From assembly GCF_001499735.1 (NCBI RefSeq), contig NZ_LN848257.1, positions 1,557,425 to 1,597,244 of the forward strand: a stretch of 39,820 nt of DNA, read 5' to 3'. Source of the stretch: Thiocapsa sp. KS1. GTDB lineage: Bacteria > Pseudomonadota > Gammaproteobacteria > Chromatiales > Chromatiaceae. The position numbers were made by a program, and so were the translations under genes. This document shows, in pieces, positions 1 through 8,750 of the stretch. Numbering within the stretch: the first letter of the stretch is position 1; each line of letters begins with the position of its first letter. The notes under the pieces are model-generated. The model saw nothing but the letters and a program-made list of their open reading frames with translations, searched no databases and had not been told where the DNA came from.

Positions 1-166
1 CCGCGCCCATGCGGTCCGGGATCGACGCGACATCCGGACCCTCGGCAGAAATACCCGCACACCCGCCGATACAAACGACCGTGCAGATCAGGAGCGGGGG
101 CGCAACAGCCCGCAGCCTCCGGTCCACCCGCTCGCGGCGCCACGACCGCACAAACGCCGTAAGCAT
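1..166 (-). CDS. N-terminal part of a putative lipoprotein (runs off the left edge)
   Basis: An open frame starts at an ATG on the minus strand (position 166) and stays open to the window edge, giving 55 residues. The product begins with an arginine-rich stretch, then a hydrophobic segment ending in CIGGC followed by AG, which fits a lipobox and would anchor the protein in a membrane. The remainder is missing, so no family can be named. No clear Shine-Dalgarno sequence precedes the ATG, and an internal start is possible. The lipoprotein call is inference from the signal-like segment only. Confidence 0.4.
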   Translation of the reverse strand, partial: MLTAFVRSWRRERVDRRLRAVAPPLLICTVVCIGGCAGISAEGPDVASIPDRMGA

Positions 167-489
167 GTGCTGAAAAGGTGTCTTCAAGATACGACCGTCT
201 CCCGGTATCGGGGCATGGCATGATCAACTGATTCGACTCTGTGCCGAGGGGGAGCGAGGTTCCCGAAGAACCACTCCCTCGGGGCCGTGCCGAGATCGGA
301 AGCATACCGGATACCGAAGGTCGATCCGACACCAATTCGATTGCCGAGACCGGGCACGGGTTGTCGTTCGACCCGCGCGACCCGAGGTTGCCACATTGAC
401 CAGCCTGCGGGATCCAGCACCGGAGTCCACGCCCGTCGACGAGGCTACGCCCCCGCAACAACCCGAGTCATCCCAAGAGGGCGAAAACC
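167..489. other. Intergenic region, no gene seen
   Basis: About 320 bases between the edge lipoprotein (leftward) and the DUF938 gene (rightward). It should hold divergent promoters, but I see no convincing -35/-10 pair. Short open frames on the minus strand (184-420) have no recognisable domain and no ribosome binding site. An AAGAGGG-like ribosome binding site lies just before position 490. Confidence 0.4.
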
Positions 490-1092
490 ATGTATCCGAT
501 CGATAAACCCTACTCGGAAGCCTGCGAGGAAAACAAGCGACCGATTCTCGACGTGATCGGCCCGCTCTTTCAAGAGGCCCGACATCTGCTCGAGATCGGA
601 AGCGGCACCGGTCAGCACGCGGTCTTCTTCGCCGCCGCCCTGCCCCATCTGGCGTGGCAAACCAGCGACTGCGCGCACTATCTCCCCGGAATCCGGGCCT
701 GGCTGGACGATGCCGCCTTGCCCAATCTACCGCCTACGCGAGTGCTCGACGTCACCGGCAGCTGGCCCGACGAACGGTTCGATGCCGTGTTCAGCGCCAA
801 CACCGCCCACATCATGTCGGAAGCGCAGGTCGAGGCCATGTTCGAAGGGGTCGGCCGTGTGCTGGTCGACGGCGGCTGTTTCGTCCTGTACGGCCCCTTC
901 AACATCGGCGGACGCTACACCAGCGAGAGCAATGCACGCTTCGACGCCATGCTGCGCTCGCGCGACCCCGCGATGGGCATCCGCGATCTCGACCTCCTGA
1001 TCCGGATGGCCCGCGACAACGGCATGGAGCTGATCGCGGATCACCCGATGCCGGTGAACAACCGCACCCTGGTGTGGCAGCGTATCCCCTGA
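490..1092 (+). CDS. DUF938 family SAM-dependent methyltransferase-like protein
   Basis: A 200-residue protein of the DUF938 family, with a Rossmann-type methyltransferase fold. The SAM-binding motif I is visible as LLEIGSGTGQHAVFFA near residues 35-50, and the family hallmark region FSANTAHIM is near residues 98-106. A conserved YGPFNIGGRYTSESN segment follows. The substrate is unknown in the family. The ATG follows an AAGAGGG-type ribosome binding site. The DUF427 gene begins 9 bases downstream, so the two are probably co-transcribed. The family call is confident; the biochemical role is not. Confidence 0.9.
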   Translation: MYPIDKPYSEACEENKRPILDVIGPLFQEARHLLEIGSGTGQHAVFFAAALPHLAWQTSDCAHYLPGIRAWLDDAALPNLPPTRVLDVTGSWPDERFDAVFSANTAHIMSEAQVEAMFEGVGRVLVDGGCFVLYGPFNIGGRYTSESNARFDAMLRSRDPAMGIRDLDLLIRMARDNGMELIADHPMPVNNRTLVWQRIP

Positions 1093-1101
1093 GGACAGCC
1101 C

Positions 1102-1665
1102 GTGCCCGAGATCCCGAAAGACGACCCCCGAATCGACCGCGCCCGCGCCACCTGGCGCTTTCGCGGCCATACACGACCCGACTTCGCCGTCGAGCCCGGT
1201 CCCGGTCAGGAATCCGTGTGGGACTACCCTCGCCCTCCCGCGATCCTCCCGGAACCGCGCCCCGTCAGGGTTCTCGCCGGGACTGTGACCCTCGCAGAGT
1301 CGCACCGTGCGGTTCGAGTCTGCGAGACCGGAAGCCCGCCGACACTCTATGTCCCGCCGCAAGACGTCGCGATGGACCTCCTGACGGTCTCGCCGACGCG
1401 CAGCTTCTGCGAGTGGAAAGGCCAGGCACGCTATTTCCGGCTCAAGGATGCAGCCACACCCGCGACCGACATCGCCTGGTGCTATCCGGAGCCGCTCGCG
1501 GGCTTCGAGCCCCATGCCGGCTGGATCTGCTTCTATCCCGGACGCGTCGCCTGTTTCCTCGACGGGGAACCCGTGCGTGCTCAACCCGGCGGCTATTACG
1601 GCGGCTGGATCACCGCCGATGTCGTGGGGCCCTTCAAAGGAGAGCCCGGGACATCCCACTGGTAA
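1102..1665 (+). CDS. DUF427 domain protein
   Basis: A 187-residue protein of the DUF427 family. The typical signatures are present: RVCETGSPPTLYVP, then SFCEWKGQARYF, then a WCYPEP segment and a C-terminal HAGWICFYPG/GGYYGGWI stretch. It starts with GTG behind a GAGGACAG ribosome binding site, directly after the DUF938 stop. Function in this family is not established. The size is typical for the longer members, which carry an N-terminal extension before the core domain. A 30-bp palindrome lies about 45 bases beyond the stop. Confidence 0.88.
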   Translation: MPEIPKDDPRIDRARATWRFRGHTRPDFAVEPGPGQESVWDYPRPPAILPEPRPVRVLAGTVTLAESHRAVRVCETGSPPTLYVPPQDVAMDLLTVSPTRSFCEWKGQARYFRLKDAATPATDIAWCYPEPLAGFEPHAGWICFYPGRVACFLDGEPVRAQPGGYYGGWITADVVGPFKGEPGTSHW

Positions 1666-1707
1666 CGAAACCGGCGTCAAGGCATTCGGCATCCCGGCAC
1701 AAGAAGT

Positions 1708-1737
1708 CTGCATGGGCGAATTCATTCGCCCCTGCAG
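1708..1737. repeat. 30-bp imperfect palindrome (REP-like or terminator)
   Basis: CTGCA-T-GGGCGAAT, a two-base centre, then ATTCGCCC-C-TGCAG: 14-bp arms with one mismatch. It lies between the DUF427 stop and the next gene. There is no T-tract, so it resembles an intergenic REP-type palindrome more than a classical intrinsic terminator. Confidence 0.6.
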
Positions 1738-1785
1738 GTCGTCAGATGCCTTCCCGGAAATGACCCCACCGCCTGAATCAATCGC

Positions 1786-1871
1786 CTGAACCGCGTTCAC
1801 GCCGAGAGGCTTGGTACGCTCGACAGACTGGGCTACCTTAGAGACCGACAGTCACTCTGAGCGCGGTTCAG
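1786..1871. repeat. 86-bp element with 10-bp perfect terminal inverted repeats (CTRAACCGCG family)
   Basis: CTGAACCGCG at 1786-1795 and its exact reverse complement CGCGGTTCAG at 1862-1871. The right end abuts the ybaK start codon at 1873, so the element forms the immediate leader of ybaK. Length and termini match the elements at 9643, 14242 and, more loosely, 6681, 17389 and 28325. Confidence 0.6.
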
Positions 1872-1872
1872 C

Positions 1873-2355
1873 ATGAAAGCCTCGAAAGCACCCGTCACGC
1901 AAGCCATCCGCGCACTGCGTACCGCCAAGGTGGCCTTCGAAGACCACCCCTATACCTACGTCGAGGGGGGCGGAACCGCGCAGTTCGCGCGCGAGCAGGG
2001 TGTCGACGAGCACCTGGTCGTCAAAACCCTGATCATGGAGGACGAGCAGGGCAACCCCATGATCGTCCTGATGCACGGCGACCGGCAGGTCTCCACCCAA
2101 GCGCTGGCAAGAACGATCGGCGTCAAGCGCATCCAGCCCTGCGCGCCCGCGATCGCGGACAAGCATTCCGGCTATCAGGTCGGCGGCACTTCACCCTTCG
2201 GCACACGGCGCGCCATGCCGGTTTACTGCGAAAGCGGGATCGCCGCGCTGCCGCGGATCTACATCAACGGGGGCAAACGCGGCTACATCATCTCGCTTGC
2301 AACCGCCGATGCGCTGGCCCTCCTCAAACCTACGCTGGTCGCAATGGCGACCTGA
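1873..2355 (+). CDS. ybaK: YbaK/EbsC-type aminoacyl-tRNA (Cys-tRNA-Pro) deacylase
   Basis: A 160-residue protein of the YbaK/ProX editing family. These are free-standing deacylases that hydrolyse mischarged Cys-tRNA(Pro) in the cytoplasm and back up prolyl-tRNA synthetase. The family pattern is clear: EDHPYTY near the N terminus, VVKTL containing the conserved lysine, then IGVKRIQPC and GYQVGGTSPFG. Its length matches E. coli YbaK (159 aa). The start lies at the edge of an 86-bp repeat and has little ribosome-binding sequence. An SDR gene follows after 13 bases, probably in the same transcript. Confidence 0.93.
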   Translation: MKASKAPVTQAIRALRTAKVAFEDHPYTYVEGGGTAQFAREQGVDEHLVVKTLIMEDEQGNPMIVLMHGDRQVSTQALARTIGVKRIQPCAPAIADKHSGYQVGGTSPFGTRRAMPVYCESGIAALPRIYINGGKRGYIISLATADALALLKPTLVAMAT

Positions 2356-2368
2356 ACGGAGTCCCCTC

Positions 2369-3070
2369 ATGAGCGTTCCAGTCTGCGTCATCGTCGGAGC
2401 CGGGCCGGGCAACGGCGCGGCCTTCGCCCGCCAATTCAGCCGTGCCGGCTATCATGTGGCCCTGCTCGCGCGCAGTCGCGACGTCCTCGACACCTTGGTC
2501 GCGGAGATTGCCGGAACCTATGCCTACGTCTACGACGCCGCCGATCCGAACGACGCCGTGCGTGTCTTCGACGAGATCCGCCGCGACCTTGGCCCGCCGC
2601 AAACACTGATCTTCAACGCCTCGACGCGCGAGTTCGGCGACATCGACGCCACCACGCCGGACGCCTTCGAGCGTGCGTGGCGGGTCAACGCCTACGGCTT
2701 TCTGCTCGCCGCACAGCAGGTGCTGCCGGACATGCGGGCGTCCGGAGCGGGCAGCATCGTTGCTATCGGCGCCACCGCATCGCTCAAGGGCGCCGCCGAC
2801 TTCGTCGCCTTCGGCTCGGCAAAAGCCGCCCAACGCAGCCTAGCTCAATCGCTCGCCCGTAAGCTCGGCCCGGAAGGCATCCACGTCGCCTACGTCATCA
2901 TCGATGCGATGATCGACATGCCCGTCTCCCGAGCGATGGCGCCCGATGCCCCGGACAGCGCCTTCGCCGATCCGGACGATATCGCCGAGTCGGTGTTCTT
3001 CCTGGCGCGCCAGCCAAGATCGGCCTGGACCTTCGAGCTGGATCTGCGGCCGTTCCGCGAACCCTGGTAG
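2369..3070 (+). CDS. SDR-family protein lacking the usual catalytic Ser and Tyr
   Basis: A 233-residue protein with the short-chain dehydrogenase/reductase fold. The nucleotide-binding turn GAGPGNG is at residues 10-16 and the NAS equivalent of the NAG motif is at 83-85. In the active site, the position of the catalytic Ser reads Ala135 (IGATAS) and the YxxxK motif reads FGSAK, with Phe148 in place of Tyr; Lys152 remains. A classical SDR redox reaction is therefore doubtful. The start at 2369 was chosen because it begins directly at the Rossmann strand; an upstream in-frame ATG at 2297 lies inside ybaK. It follows ybaK by 13 bases. Confidence 0.85.
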   Translation: MSVPVCVIVGAGPGNGAAFARQFSRAGYHVALLARSRDVLDTLVAEIAGTYAYVYDAADPNDAVRVFDEIRRDLGPPQTLIFNASTREFGDIDATTPDAFERAWRVNAYGFLLAAQQVLPDMRASGAGSIVAIGATASLKGAADFVAFGSAKAAQRSLAQSLARKLGPEGIHVAYVIIDAMIDMPVSRAMAPDAPDSAFADPDDIAESVFFLARQPRSAWTFELDLRPFREPW

Positions 3071-3147
3071 ATCAGGATGCCCCTCCGGGAGGGAGCGCAG
3101 GCCGACACCGGCCCGGACGGGCCTGCGCCGTTCCGAACCCCGAACGC

Positions 3148-4161
3148 TCAAGAGTGCCGAATCAGGCTCTCGACCAACCCACCGCGACGCCAGAAACGAC
3201 GAGACGCCGATCGTGTCAACCGATAGGCGATGCCTGCGCAGGGTTCGAGCAGGATCCCGTCGAGACCCCCTCGCTTGATTCGCGCTTCGAGCACGGCGAT
3301 CGTCGTGTCCAACGCGATCAAGGCCGTCGACCAGGCGGCGAGATCCCGCTCCAGCAGCGCCGCACCGAGCCAGTCCCAGAGCACGAGATGGCGGCGTCCC
3401 GGAAGCGACTCCAGCGGCGACCATCCCTCCAGCGCGCGATGCGCAACCCCGCACCAGCGCGCCAGACCCGCGGACAGCGGATCATCCCCGACCACCGCAT
3501 CCGGCGGTTCGCCCGAGCGATCCGGCAGCACACCGCCGCCCCAGGTCCAAATACCGCTGATCGCCGGACGCCGGGCCTGCTCGCGGAGACGATTGACCTC
3601 GCTGCCGTAGAAGAGCATCTGGACCTCGTTCATCAGGCCGCGCCAGCGCCGGGCATCCGCACCGCTCGGGACATCGAGCGGGACAGGCCCGCCCAGAACG
3701 CGTTCCAACGGCTCCGTGCGCAGGTCCAGCTCCCGATCCGATCCCAGATACCAGCGATTCGGGTGCGGCGCGGTCAGCCGTAGCCCCTCGGCGGCGAAAT
3801 GGCTGTTGAAGAGCGCGACCAGGGCATCCGCCTCCGCCCGGTCGGGCGCAACACCGGCACCGGCGAAAAGCAGCAGACGGTCGCGATCCGGGCGTAGATG
3901 CACCGGATCGGCATGCATCCAGTAACCGTCCGGCCGTTCATCGGATGCCTCGCCCAAGAGACTGATCGGAGCCATCGGGGCATCGCGTTCGGGGTCGGTC
4001 GAGACACCGAAGTGCCTCAGAAGGACCGTCGCAGCGTCATGGCCGGCGGTCGGGACACGATCCGCGCGCGCGAGCAGCCGATCGATGGCCGGAACCTTCG
4101 GGAGTGTCTCCGGAGCGGCGGGAATCGGGCCGAGCAGACCGGGGCAGATGAGGGTCAGCAT
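3148..4161 (-). CDS. RpfE/COG4255-type protein (phosphoglycerate mutase-like, uncharacterised)
   Basis: A 337-residue cytoplasmic protein. Motifs such as GYWMHADPVHLRPDRDRLLLF, NRWYLG, WRGLMNEVQMLFY and SGIWTWGGG match a proteobacterial family annotated as RpfE-type regulatory protein or cofactor-independent phosphoglycerate mutase-like. No full set of alkaline-phosphatase-superfamily metal ligands is obvious, so mutase activity is uncertain. It lies 39 bases downstream of the APC permease gene on the same strand, suggesting co-transcription. No strong ribosome binding site is visible before the ATG. The family call is from memory of the motifs; the role is unknown. Confidence 0.65.
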   Translation of the reverse strand: MLTLICPGLLGPIPAAPETLPKVPAIDRLLARADRVPTAGHDAATVLLRHFGVSTDPERDAPMAPISLLGEASDERPDGYWMHADPVHLRPDRDRLLLFAGAGVAPDRAEADALVALFNSHFAAEGLRLTAPHPNRWYLGSDRELDLRTEPLERVLGGPVPLDVPSGADARRWRGLMNEVQMLFYGSEVNRLREQARRPAISGIWTWGGGVLPDRSGEPPDAVVGDDPLSAGLARWCGVAHRALEGWSPLESLPGRRHLVLWDWLGAALLERDLAAWSTALIALDTTIAVLEARIKRGGLDGILLEPCAGIAYRLTRSASRRFWRRGGLVESLIRHS

Positions 4162-4200
4162 AATGATTCAGAAACGGCGGAGACGGCGATGGCGTGTACC

Positions 4201-5490
<1,290 letters not shown>

Positions 5491-5544
5491 AGTGCCGGCA
5501 TCCGAGGTCGCGTCCCGATCGACGTCGCGCCGATCGAAACCGGA

Positions 5545-6006
5545 TCAACGCACAAGACGCGGATCGAAATCGAAGGGTTGCAGGGACGCCGTCGCGAACA
5601 CCGCGGCGCACGCCCCATGACCGGGATTCAGCAGAAGGTTGCATTGCTGCGGGATCAGGACACTCGGGACAGAGAGTGCGAGCGATTGGCCGCCGCTCAA
5701 CCAGGCGGTACCGATCGCGGCGGTCGAGACAGGTGCGGGATCGTCTCGCCAATCCCCGGGCAGCCCGGCGTCATCCAGAACCAACACCTCGTCATCGGGA
5801 AGATCGAGGGTGACCAGGCGATACCGATTGAGCACCTCGCTTCGATGCAGATGCACCAACAGCTCCAGGGCCGCCAGCGCGATGCTGTCGGAGGTGTACA
5901 CCGCCGCATGACCCTTGCGATTCCAACGTCCGCCGTAGAGCTTCGCGCCGGAACCGTCCAATGCCGTGTCGGCGAATCGTTCCTTGACGAGCCGATAGAC
6001 CCGCAT
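5545..6006 (-). CDS. RES-domain toxin (NAD-degrading type)
   Basis: A 153-residue protein with a complete RES domain: MRVYRL at the N terminus, KLYGGRWNRKG, the AVYTSDSIALAALELLVHL segment and the late SVPSVLIPQQCNLLLNP stretch. The Arg/Glu/Ser residues behind the family name are identifiable. Characterised RES toxins (MbcT, Res) degrade NAD+ in the cytoplasm. The ATG overlaps the antitoxin stop by one base, so translation is coupled. The DUF2384 partner upstream makes the toxin-antitoxin assignment strong. Confidence 0.93.
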   Translation of the reverse strand: MRVYRLVKERFADTALDGSGAKLYGGRWNRKGHAAVYTSDSIALAALELLVHLHRSEVLNRYRLVTLDLPDDEVLVLDDAGLPGDWRDDPAPVSTAAIGTAWLSGGQSLALSVPSVLIPQQCNLLLNPGHGACAAVFATASLQPFDFDPRLVR

Positions 6007-6494
6007 CAGCTGTAGACGCCGTGCTCCAGACGTCCGATGAGGTCATGCACCTGCGTGGCACCGGCCTCGGTATCCAGGTGCTCGATCGGCGCCGTCCCGC
6101 CGAGCGCCTTCGCCGGCTCGCCGAGCCACCCGGACGCGGCGGAGGCGTCGCCCTCGAAGAGATCCACCGCATCGCTGAACGCGGCCGCGATCCGGTAGAC
6201 ACGGTCACTCTCTTCCGGAGACAGACGTCCGTCTGGGCTGCGCCGACGCCGGGTCAGCGTGGATGGTGCGATCTTGGCGATCCGCAGCAGGGTCTGCTGC
6301 GGCCGATCAAGCACCTCGGCCAGCCGCTCGATCACGGCCACCGGAAAGCCACGGCGACTCTCCGCGACCAGTCCCGCCCGATCGGTCGGGAGCCCAAGCC
6401 GCAGAAAGACCGTCGCCCCCGCTTCGGGAGCGATATCGGCGTCGGCGACGCCGGAGAATACCGGGACATGGAAGACACTCGCATGCGCTGTCAT
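6006..6494 (-). CDS. Xre/MbcA/ParS-type (DUF2384) antitoxin
   Basis: A 162-residue antitoxin partner of the RES toxin. It has an N-terminal helical DNA-binding-like region (AVIERLAEVLDRPQQTLLRIAKI...TLTRRRR). The C-terminal DUF2384 domain ends in WLGEPAKALGGTAPIEHLDTEAG and IGRLEHGVYS. In characterised systems it blocks the toxin active site and represses its own promoter. The ATG at 6494 was chosen because it follows a GGAGGG ribosome binding site; an upstream in-frame ATG would run through the promoter. Inverted and direct repeats at 6505-6540 are likely its operator. Confidence 0.92.
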   Translation of the reverse strand: MTAHASVFHVPVFSGVADADIAPEAGATVFLRLGLPTDRAGLVAESRRGFPVAVIERLAEVLDRPQQTLLRIAKIAPSTLTRRRRSPDGRLSPEESDRVYRIAAAFSDAVDLFEGDASAASGWLGEPAKALGGTAPIEHLDTEAGATQVHDLIGRLEHGVYS

Positions 6495-6504
6495 CGGGAA
6501 CCCT

Positions 6505-6562
6505 CCAAATGCGATATGGCATTTAGAGTACACCCAAATGGAAATCGCGCAACCATTAAGGC
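6505..6562 (-). promoter_or_regulatory. Promoter and probable autorepressor operator of the RES/Xre pair
   Basis: On the minus strand a TTGCGC -35 box is separated by 16 bases from TACTCT. Around it lie an inverted repeat AAATGC-N6-GCATTT (6507-6512 and 6519-6524) and a direct copy of CCAAATG at 6505-6511 and 6534-6540. Repeats flanking the -10 box are what an autoregulating antitoxin would bind. Binding is inference. Confidence 0.5.
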
Positions 6563-6589
6563 AACTTCGGGAGACCGCCATACCCGTAG

Positions 6590-6615
6590 GTTGCGCTGAC
6601 GATAGGAAGCGCAAC
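6590..6615. repeat. Inverted repeat GTTGCGCT/AGCGCAAC (degenerate dispersed repeat)
   Basis: Perfect 8-bp arms (6590-6597 and 6608-6615) preceded by GTAG. It resembles a decayed member of the AGGATGGGT...GCGCAGCG...ACCCATCCT family seen at 8098 and 33685. Confidence 0.4.
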
Positions 6616-6680
6616 TTCCGCAGCCGGGTTCGTTAACGGCGACAACAACCGCCGCCTCCCCGCAACTCCCAAAAAATCAC

Positions 6681-6765
6681 TTAAAACACGCCGCTCCAAC
6701 CTCACAGAGATCCACAACGCCAAAACCACCCACCAAGACCCCACATCCCGCCGAGCGCGTTTTAA
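6681..6765. repeat. 85-bp inverted-repeat element, divergent CTRAACCGCG-family member
   Basis: TTAAAACACGC at 6681-6691 faces GCGTTTTAA at 6757-6765 (one extra base in the left arm). On the minus strand the right end supplies the TAA stop of the RAM-domain gene and continues TAAAACGCGCTC, one mismatch from the terminus TAAACCGCGCTC of the element at 9643. Length equals that element. Confidence 0.4.
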
Positions 6766-7031
6766 ACGGAGAACATCGCCTCGAGGTCATGCCGCGAATA
6801 CGCCTTAAAGGCCAACAGCGTATTCGTCTTCTCGATCCCCTCGATCTTGAGCAGATGGTTGGTGACCAGCTCGGCAAGATCGTCGTTGTGCACGACACGC
6901 ACGATGGCGATCAGATCGTAGTTGCCGCTGACCGAGAAGACCTCGGAGATTGAGGTCATGCCGGCCAGCTCGTCGGCGATGTCGTTGATCTTGTCGCGCG
7001 CGACATTGATGAGAATGATTGCCGTGACCAT
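6762..7031 (-). CDS. Stand-alone Lrp/AsnC ligand-binding (RAM) domain protein
   Basis: An 89-residue protein comprising only the C-terminal effector-binding domain of Lrp/AsnC regulators, without the helix-turn-helix. The pattern AIILINVARDKINDIADELAGM, then VFSVSGNYDLIAIVRV and IEGIEKTNTLLAFKAYS is typical. Such proteins form ring-shaped oligomers that may bind amino acids or pair with full-length Lrp proteins. The start is supported by a GAGGAG ribosome binding site. It lies downstream of rluB on the same strand, but a hairpin at 7139-7163 separates them, so it may be an independent unit. Its stop codon lies within an inverted-repeat element. Confidence 0.9.
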   Translation of the reverse strand: MVTAIILINVARDKINDIADELAGMTSISEVFSVSGNYDLIAIVRVVHNDDLAELVTNHLLKIEGIEKTNTLLAFKAYSRHDLEAMFSV

Positions 7032-7138
7032 GACTCACTCCTCGCAAAAGATGTCCGAAACCGATCGAGCTTGAGTGCCCTTTAGTAACGGTTCAGAAAC
7101 CACTAAGACATTCCGGTTCATTCTTCCCCTCTCCCCAA

Positions 7139-7163
7139 CCCCTCTCCCGCGAGGGGAGAGGGG
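7139..7163. terminator. GC-rich hairpin after rluB (dispersed CCCCTCTCCC repeat)
   Basis: CCCCTCTCCC at 7139-7148 and GGGAGAGGGG at 7154-7163, a 10-bp perfect stem. A partial extra CCCCTCTCCCC copy lies just to the left. It sits 15 bases past the rluB stop and could end the long minus-strand operon, although no clear U-tract follows. This sequence type is a common dispersed intergenic repeat in bacteria. Confidence 0.45.
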
Positions 7164-7177
7164 CTAAGATGGATCAC

Positions 7178-8080
7178 TCAGCGATCGCCCCGAGGTCGAC
7201 CCCACTTGGGACCGCGCGCGAAGGGCGACTCACCGCTCGGTTTGGACTGCCAGGGCTTTGCCCCGGGGCGAACCTGCCGGCGCTTTGGGACCGGGGGCGT
7301 TAGACCGGCAAGCGCCATCAAGGCAGTTTGCTCGTCCTCGGACAAGGGTCGCCAGTTCCCGGTGTAGAGGCGTCGTCCGAGCTCGATATTGCCGTAGCGG
7401 ATGCGGATCAGGCGGCTCACCTGGCAGCCGGCGGCCTCCCAAAGTCGTCGGACCTCGCGGTTGCGGCCCTCGCGCAGGACGACATGAAACCAGCGGTTCG
7501 CACCCGTGCCGCCGCGCTCGGTGACGGCGTCGAACTTGGCGAGCCCGTCTTCCAGCTCGATGCCGGCGGCGAGGCGCTCGAGCGTTCCCTCGGGGACATC
7601 GCCGAGGATGCGCACGGCGTACTCGCGCTCGACCTCGCGCGAAGGGTGCATGAGCCGGTTGGCCAGCTCGCCGTCGGTGGTGAAGAGGATGAGCCCGGAG
7701 GTGTTGATGTCGAGCCGGCCGACCGCGATCCACCGGCCCTCTTTGGGCTTGGGCAGACGACGAAACACCGTCGGACGCTCCTCGGGATCGCGGCGCGTGA
7801 CCAGCTCGCCCTCGGGCTTGTGGTAGGCGATGACTTGAGGACGGGTGTCGCGGCGGGATTTCGGCTTGAAGTCTTGTCCGTCGATGCGGATCCGATCCCG
7901 ACTGGTGACCCGATCGCCGAGCTTGGCGAGGTCACCGTTGACCCGGATCCGCCCCTCGCTGATCCAGCCCTCAATGGTGCGGCGCGAGGCCAAGCCCGCG
8001 TCGGCGAGGACCTTTTGAAGGCGGACGGGCTCCTCGGCGGGGGGCGGCGGGGGCTGGGGCGAACGTCGGTCGGTTTTCAT
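7178..8080 (-). CDS. rluB: 23S rRNA pseudouridine synthase, RluB family
   Basis: A 300-residue protein. The N-terminal S4 RNA-binding domain (VRLQKVLADAGLASRRTIEGWISEGRIRVNG) is followed by the RsuA/RluB-type catalytic domain with GRLDINTSGLILFTTDGELANRLMHP, in which the aspartate of GRLD is the nucleophile. The E. coli enzyme modifies U2605 of 23S rRNA. The C-terminal tail is rich in basic residues and proline. The ATG at 8080 is preferred: the longer frame to 8125 would run through a dispersed palindromic repeat. It ends the scpA-scpB-rluB run. Confidence 0.93.
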   Translation of the reverse strand: MKTDRRSPQPPPPPAEEPVRLQKVLADAGLASRRTIEGWISEGRIRVNGDLAKLGDRVTSRDRIRIDGQDFKPKSRRDTRPQVIAYHKPEGELVTRRDPEERPTVFRRLPKPKEGRWIAVGRLDINTSGLILFTTDGELANRLMHPSREVEREYAVRILGDVPEGTLERLAAGIELEDGLAKFDAVTERGGTGANRWFHVVLREGRNREVRRLWEAAGCQVSRLIRIRYGNIELGRRLYTGNWRPLSEDEQTALMALAGLTPPVPKRRQVRPGAKPWQSKPSGESPFARGPKWGRPRGDR

Positions 8081-8097
8081 GGAGCTTCTCGGGTTGG

Positions 8098-8130
8098 AGG
8101 ATGGGTTGCGCTGCGCTTTACCCATCCTAC
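8098..8130. repeat. Dispersed palindromic repeat (AGGATGGGT...ACCCATCCTAC)
   Basis: Perfect 9-bp arms AGGATGGGT (8098-8106) and ACCCATCCT (8120-8128) enclosing TGCGCTGCGCTTT. It lies between scpB and rluB. The same arms and core recur at 33685-33715 and, degenerate, at 22442, 26896 and 26961. Confidence 0.7.
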
Positions 8131-8150
8131 GGCTGGGGGCCTAGCGGCGA

Positions 8151-8750
8151 TCATACACCAGCGTCGTCTCGGGTCTTTTTATCCGCGGCATCGTGGATCG
8201 GCTCCTCGAGCGTCAGCTCCTCGTCGATCAGGAAATCCGGCGCGCGGATCTCGGCGAGGGTCGGCAGCTCGTTGAGCGAGCGTAGGCCGAAATAATCCAG
8301 GAACTTGCGTGTGGTGGCAAAGAGTGCGGGCCGGCCGGGGACGTCGCGATGACCCACCACACGGATCCACTCGCGCTCGGTCAGGGTCTTGACGATCTGG
8401 GTGCTCACGGCGACCCCGCGGATGTCCTCGATCTCGCCGCGGGTGATCGGCTGGCGATAGGCAATCAGCGAGAGTGTTTCGAGCAGGGCGCGCGAATAGC
8501 GCGGCGGGCGCTCGTCCCAGAGGCGTGCGACCCAAGGGGCGATGCTCGCGCGCACCTGGGCGCGCCAACCGCCGGCGACCTCGACGATCTCCAAACCGCG
8601 CTCGGCATACTCCTCCTGCAGCGCGGCGATCACCGCGAGCAGCTCCGCACGCGACGGACGCTCGTCGTCCAGAAACAGCGCCAGGAGCTGATCCAACGTC
8701 AGTGGCCCACCCGCGGCGACCAGCGCGGCCTCGACAATCTGTTTAAGCAA
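8151..8750 (-). CDS. scpB: Segregation and condensation protein B
   Basis: A 199-residue ScpB, the winged-helix dimer that joins ScpA and the SMC (or MksB-type) ATPase in chromosome condensation. The core YSRALLETLSLIAYRQPITRGEIEDIRGV and the downstream WIRVVGHRDVPGRPALFATTRKFLDYFGL are diagnostic. It starts with TTG at 8750, overlapping the scpA stop by 8 bases. That overlap and the family-typical N terminus (LKQIVEAALVAAG) decide the start; no ATG fits. No smc gene lies in the window. Confidence 0.95.
   Translation of the reverse strand: MLKQIVEAALVAAGGPLTLDQLLALFLDDERPSRAELLAVIAALQEEYAERGLEIVEVAGGWRAQVRASIAPWVARLWDERPPRYSRALLETLSLIAYRQPITRGEIEDIRGVAVSTQIVKTLTEREWIRVVGHRDVPGRPALFATTRKFLDYFGLRSLNELPTLAEIRAPDFLIDEELTLEEPIHDAADKKTRDDAGV

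Noticed and set aside
184-420. Open frame of 78 codons on the minus strand upstream of the DUF938 gene
   Set aside because: No ribosome binding site, no recognisable motif, and overlapping open frames on both strands as expected for GC-rich DNA.
654-1763. A 369-codon plus-strand frame, and a 357-codon minus-strand frame at 727-1800, over the DUF938/DUF427 genes
   Set aside because: Arginine/serine/proline-rich shadow translations of two genes with clear family motifs.
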